NCBI GenBank assembly: GCA_023406915.1
Contig: JAEXTR010000221.1
Coordinates: 1 to 9,465, forward strand
Origin: Bacteroidota bacterium
Lineage (GTDB): Bacteria; Bacteroidota; Ignavibacteria; Ignavibacteriales; Ignavibacteriaceae
DNA length: 9,465 bases
Reading direction: 5' to 3'
Both the position numbers and the translations under genes were made by a program. How positions within the stretch are numbered: position 1 is the first letter of the stretch; each line of letters starts with the position of its first letter. This document shows positions 6,951-9,465 of the stretch, piece by piece. The notes under the pieces were generated by a model that searched no databases, had not been told where the DNA came from, and was given only the letters and a program-made list of their open reading frames with translations.

Positions 6951-8972
6951 TTATGAAACCGTAGTGTGCAGCTTTGCTGCTTCCCGTTCAATCTCGGCGC
7001 AGATTTCATCGAAATTTGCGTTGCTCAGCATTTTTTTGCCTACAGAGGCAGAGGGTCCATTCTGGCAATTTTCCATACAGAAAGTTGCTTTTACCTCAAC
7101 ATCATCCTTCAAATTATGATTATCGATGTAATTGACTAATTTGTTGAGGATCGTCTGTGATCCTTTTACGAAGCAGTTGGTACCCACGCAAACATTGATT
7201 GAGAGTTTCTCTTCATTCTTACCAACGATGATACGGATGCTCTCATCGGAGATACGCTTGCGGTTGCTGTACTCGGTGTGCAGCAGTTCGTGTGCTTCAT
7301 GTGAGTTCGGTTCGCCCAGAACATTCTGGTACAGTTCCTGGATATACGGATTGTCCTGTGCCTTATGCAATTGCAAGGATTTGTCAGTTTCGTAGATGGC
7401 TTTGGTACGTTCAGCGCGGGTGCAGTCATCAAAGGTGACCGGCTGACCGGCTCCACCGATACAACCACCAGGGCATGACATTACTTCGATGAAATCGAGA
7501 TGTCTCTTACCCTTCTTCACTTCTTCAAGCACGCGCTTTGCATTCTTCAGACCATGAACAATTCCAATGGTAAGTTCTTCACCATTAATTTCAATCTTTG
7601 TTTCGCGGAGTCCTTCCTGACCACGCACTTCATGGAAGTCAACCGATTCAAGAGTAGTTCCGGTCAGCTGTTCAGTTGCATATCTCAGTACAGCTTCTGT
7701 CACTCCACCCGATGCGCCAAAAAGGACACCAGCGCCAGTCTTAAATCCAAGGGGCATATCCATTGATTCTGGGGCTAGTTGTTCAAATCTGATGCCAGCC
7801 TGCTTGATCATGGCTGCAAGTTCCTGGGTTGTAATGACGTAATCGACCTCAGGGATACCTTCTTCAGAAAATTCTGGTCTGTGTGATTCGAATTTTTTGG
7901 CAGTACAGGGCATGATCGACACGATGACGAGGTCTTCCTTCTTCACATTGAGTTGTTCAGGAAGCACTTTTTTAGCGACTGCGCCGAACATCTGTTGTGG
8001 TGATTTGCAGCTCGAAAGGTTACCGACGAACTCTGGGAAATACTGTTCAGCAAACTTTACCCAAGCCGGGCAGCATGAAGTCAGCAGGGGTAAGTCCTTG
8101 TTCTTCTCTTTTCTGGTAAGAAATTCGTTTGTCTCTTCCATTACGGTAAGATCAGCTGCAAATGAAGTGTCGAATACCTTTTTGAATCCAAGCATCTTTA
8201 GGGCAGCAGTGATTTGTCCGGTAAGCACAGTACCCGGCTTCATTCCGAACATTTCTCCAATTGCCACTCTGACGGCTGGTGCAATCTGTGCCACGACAGT
8301 TTTCCCTGTGTTTTCAAGAGCCTGAAACACTTGTTCAATTTCGAATTTTGGGATAATTGAACCAGTGGGGCAGACACGTGCGCACTGTCCGCACTCAACA
8401 CATTCAACATCGTGCAGATCCTTACCAAATGCCGGCAGTACTGATACTGCGCTTCCGCGGAAAGCAAAATCGATAGCACCAATACCCTGGATTTCACTAC
8501 AAGCGCGAACGCAGTCACCACAGAGGATACACTTGTTTGGGTCTCTTAACAAGCCGTGTGAGGAGATATCTATTGGGGCTTCTTTCTGTGTTTTCTTAAA
8601 GCGAACTTTCCCAACTCCCAGTTTATTTGAGATTTCAAGTAATTTGCATGAGGAACTTTTCACGCAGGAGGGGCAATCCTGCTGGTGGTTTGCGAGGATC
8701 AGTTCGATTGCGATTTTTCTGATGTCGCGGATCTCCTGTGTATTGGTACGGATTTTCATGCCTGCCTCCGGAAGTATAGAGCAGGATGAGAGGAGTCCCT
8801 TGCCCTCTACATCGACCAGACACATACGGCAGGCGCCATAGACACTGAGTTCTGAGTGATAGCAAAAGGTTGGGATTTCAATGTTTGCTTTTCTGATAAC
8901 CTCAAGAAGGTTTCTTTCACCATTATAAGGGATGGTGCGCCCGTCTACGGTAATAGCTTGTTTATTTGACAT
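6951..8972 (-). CDS. hydA: [FeFe] hydrogenase catalytic subunit HydA (trimeric NAD-linked type)
   Basis: HydA reduces protons to H2 (or oxidises H2) in a cytoplasmic HydABC complex. The 673-residue product has, in order, a [2Fe-2S] domain (C37, C48, C51, C64), a His-Cys3 [4Fe-4S] domain (H96, C100, C103, C109), two ferredoxin clusters (C148, C151, C154, C158 and C191, C194, C197, C201), and the H-cluster domain with TSCCPAW (C300, C301), MPCTAKK (C356) and EVMSCPGGC (C500, C504). A C-terminal thioredoxin-like NuoE-type [2Fe-2S] domain follows (C595, C600, C632, C636). That extra domain is found in Thermotoga-type HydA and is absent from shorter HndD-like enzymes, which favours an electron-bifurcating HydABC. 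The start at 8972 was chosen because GAGGAGA (8981-8987) sits 8 bp upstream; an in-frame ATG at 9035 would add 21 residues unlike the family and overlap hydB. The gene follows hydB by 17 bp and ends before a strong terminator. The catalytic proton-relay cysteine is intact, so this is the active enzyme. Confidence 0.96.
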   Translation of the reverse strand: MSNKQAITVDGRTIPYNGERNLLEVIRKANIEIPTFCYHSELSVYGACRMCLVDVEGKGLLSSCSILPEAGMKIRTNTQEIRDIRKIAIELILANHQQDCPSCVKSSSCKLLEISNKLGVGKVRFKKTQKEAPIDISSHGLLRDPNKCILCGDCVRACSEIQGIGAIDFAFRGSAVSVLPAFGKDLHDVECVECGQCARVCPTGSIIPKFEIEQVFQALENTGKTVVAQIAPAVRVAIGEMFGMKPGTVLTGQITAALKMLGFKKVFDTSFAADLTVMEETNEFLTRKEKNKDLPLLTSCCPAWVKFAEQYFPEFVGNLSSCKSPQQMFGAVAKKVLPEQLNVKKEDLVIVSIMPCTAKKFESHRPEFSEEGIPEVDYVITTQELAAMIKQAGIRFEQLAPESMDMPLGFKTGAGVLFGASGGVTEAVLRYATEQLTGTTLESVDFHEVRGQEGLRETKIEINGEELTIGIVHGLKNAKRVLEEVKKGKRHLDFIEVMSCPGGCIGGAGQPVTFDDCTRAERTKAIYETDKSLQLHKAQDNPYIQELYQNVLGEPNSHEAHELLHTEYSNRKRISDESIRIIVGKNEEKLSINVCVGTNCFVKGSQTILNKLVNYIDNHNLKDDVEVKATFCMENCQNGPSASVGKKMLSNANFDEICAEIEREAAKLHTTVS

Positions 8973-8980
8973 TGTGTACT

Positions 8981-8987
8981 TCTCCTC
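8981..8987 (-). promoter_or_regulatory. Ribosome binding site deciding the hydA start
   Basis: On the minus strand GAGGAGA lies 8 bp before the ATG at 8972, within the 17-bp gap after the hydB stop codon. It supports this start over the in-frame ATG at 9035. Confidence 0.85.
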
Positions 8988-8989
8988 AG

Positions 8990-9465
8990 TTACGCTACAG
9001 CATGTAATTTGCAGGCTGTGATGCAGGCACCGCATTTAATACAAATTTCTTCATTGATCTTATGCACCTGTTTCTTTTCTCCGGTGATAGCACCGACAGG
9101 GCATGCTTTTATACAAACACCGCATCCCTTGCACTTTTCAGCGATGATTTCTGGATAGGCAAGTGCTTTGCACTGTTTGCTCGGGCAGCATTTATCAACA
9201 ACGTGTGCAAGGTATTCTTCACGGAAGTTTGCCAGTGTTGAAAGAACTGGGTTCGGGGCTGATTTTCCGAGACCACAGAGGGATCCCTTCTGCACTGCAT
9301 GTCCGAGCTGCTCCAACAGCACGAGTGTATTTTCATCACCACGACCCTCGATAACGTCATCCAGCAGTGCAAGCATCTGTTTTGTACCTTCTCTGCACAA
9401 GACGCATTTGCCGCATGATTCATTTTGTGTGAACTGCATGAAGAACCGGGCAATCTTTACCATAC
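8990..9465 (-). CDS. hydB: HydB, NuoF-like hydrogenase subunit, C-terminal part (partial)
   Basis: Only the last 158 or so residues are present; the gene continues beyond the right edge, and the methionine at 9463 is internal. Counting from it, the NuoF-type [4Fe-4S] motif is SCGKCVLC (C17, C20, C23) with the fourth ligand at C63 in LCGLG. A linker with CCPSKQC (92-98) follows, possibly a further metal site, then two ferredoxin [4Fe-4S] motifs (C111, C114, C117, C121 and C141, C144, C147, C151) that end the protein. These C-terminal ferredoxin clusters distinguish HydB/HndC from the respiratory NuoF. The missing N-terminal part should hold the thioredoxin-like [2Fe-2S] domain and the FMN and NAD(H)-binding fold. 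HydB takes electrons from NADH (and in bifurcating complexes from ferredoxin) and feeds HydA, encoded 17 bp downstream in the same operon. A hydC gene is expected upstream, outside this window. Confidence 0.94.
   Translation of the reverse strand, partial: MVKIARFFMQFTQNESCGKCVLCREGTKQMLALLDDVIEGRGDENTLVLLEQLGHAVQKGSLCGLGKSAPNPVLSTLANFREEYLAHVVDKCCPSKQCKALAYPEIIAEKCKGCGVCIKACPVGAITGEKKQVHKINEEICIKCGACITACKLHAVA

Noticed and set aside
8365..8841. Plus-strand open frame of 158 codons, and a similar one at 7897-8325
   Set aside because: Both lie wholly antisense to cluster-binding parts of hydA and their translations show no domain-like pattern.
8973..9035. Possible 21-residue N-terminal extension of HydA from an ATG at 9035
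   Set aside because: It overlaps the end of hydB, has no family-like sequence, and the ATG at 8972 has a far better ribosome binding site and matches where the ferredoxin domain begins.
8990..9463. A complete 157-residue ferredoxin-like protein starting at 9463
   Set aside because: The sequence from the first residues onward matches the interior of NuoF-like HydB, including the SCGKCxxC motif, so this is a truncated larger gene.

Overview
This window looks like part of the genome of a strictly anaerobic, H2-producing fermentative bacterium. The base composition is moderate and the coding is dense. The strongest pointers are a trimeric-type [FeFe] hydrogenase (hydB, hydA) followed by a sensory-type [FeFe] hydrogenase and a PP2C-like phosphatase. 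Such clusters occur in Clostridia, Thermotogota, Spirochaetota, Fibrobacterota-like lineages and others, so the phylum cannot be fixed from the sequence alone. No rRNA, tRNA, CRISPR array, insertion sequence or phage gene was seen.

Left part (1-3953). A partial gene for a small membrane protein leaves the window to the left on the minus strand (1-167). After a 182-bp divergent intergenic region come three plus-strand signalling genes: a stand-alone receiver domain protein (350-742), a membrane-bound CHASE8/Cache-like-HAMP-PAS histidine kinase (757-2673) and a cytoplasmic receiver-histidine kinase hybrid (2730-3953). Key phosphotransfer residues are intact in all three, but none carries a DNA-binding or enzymatic output domain. 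A hairpin followed by eight T residues spans the junction between the two kinases and may reduce expression of the hybrid kinase.

Right part (3965-9465), all on the minus strand and read from right to left: the 3' part of hydB (NuoF-like subunit), hydA (catalytic subunit with a C-terminal NuoE-like [2Fe-2S] domain), a strong intrinsic terminator, hydS (group C-like sensory hydrogenase with a PAS domain and coiled coil) and an SpoIIE/PP2C-type phosphatase that overlaps the 3' end of hydS by 31 bp. HydB and HydA, with a HydC expected outside the window, would form an NADH/ferredoxin-linked, probably electron-bifurcating hydrogenase. HydS has the H-cluster cysteines but lacks the proton-transfer cysteine and the methionine of catalytic enzymes, as expected for a slow, H2-sensing protein. 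Its PAS domain and coiled coil could pass redox or H2 state to the phosphatase, which would then act on an unseen phosphoprotein to adjust hydrogenase expression or activity.

The most interesting items are the HydS-phosphatase module with its unexplained phosphatase C-terminal domain, the terminator just upstream of hydS (suggesting readthrough control), and the adjacent phosphorelay with no output, which converges on the hydrogenase operon with only 11 bp between stop codons.
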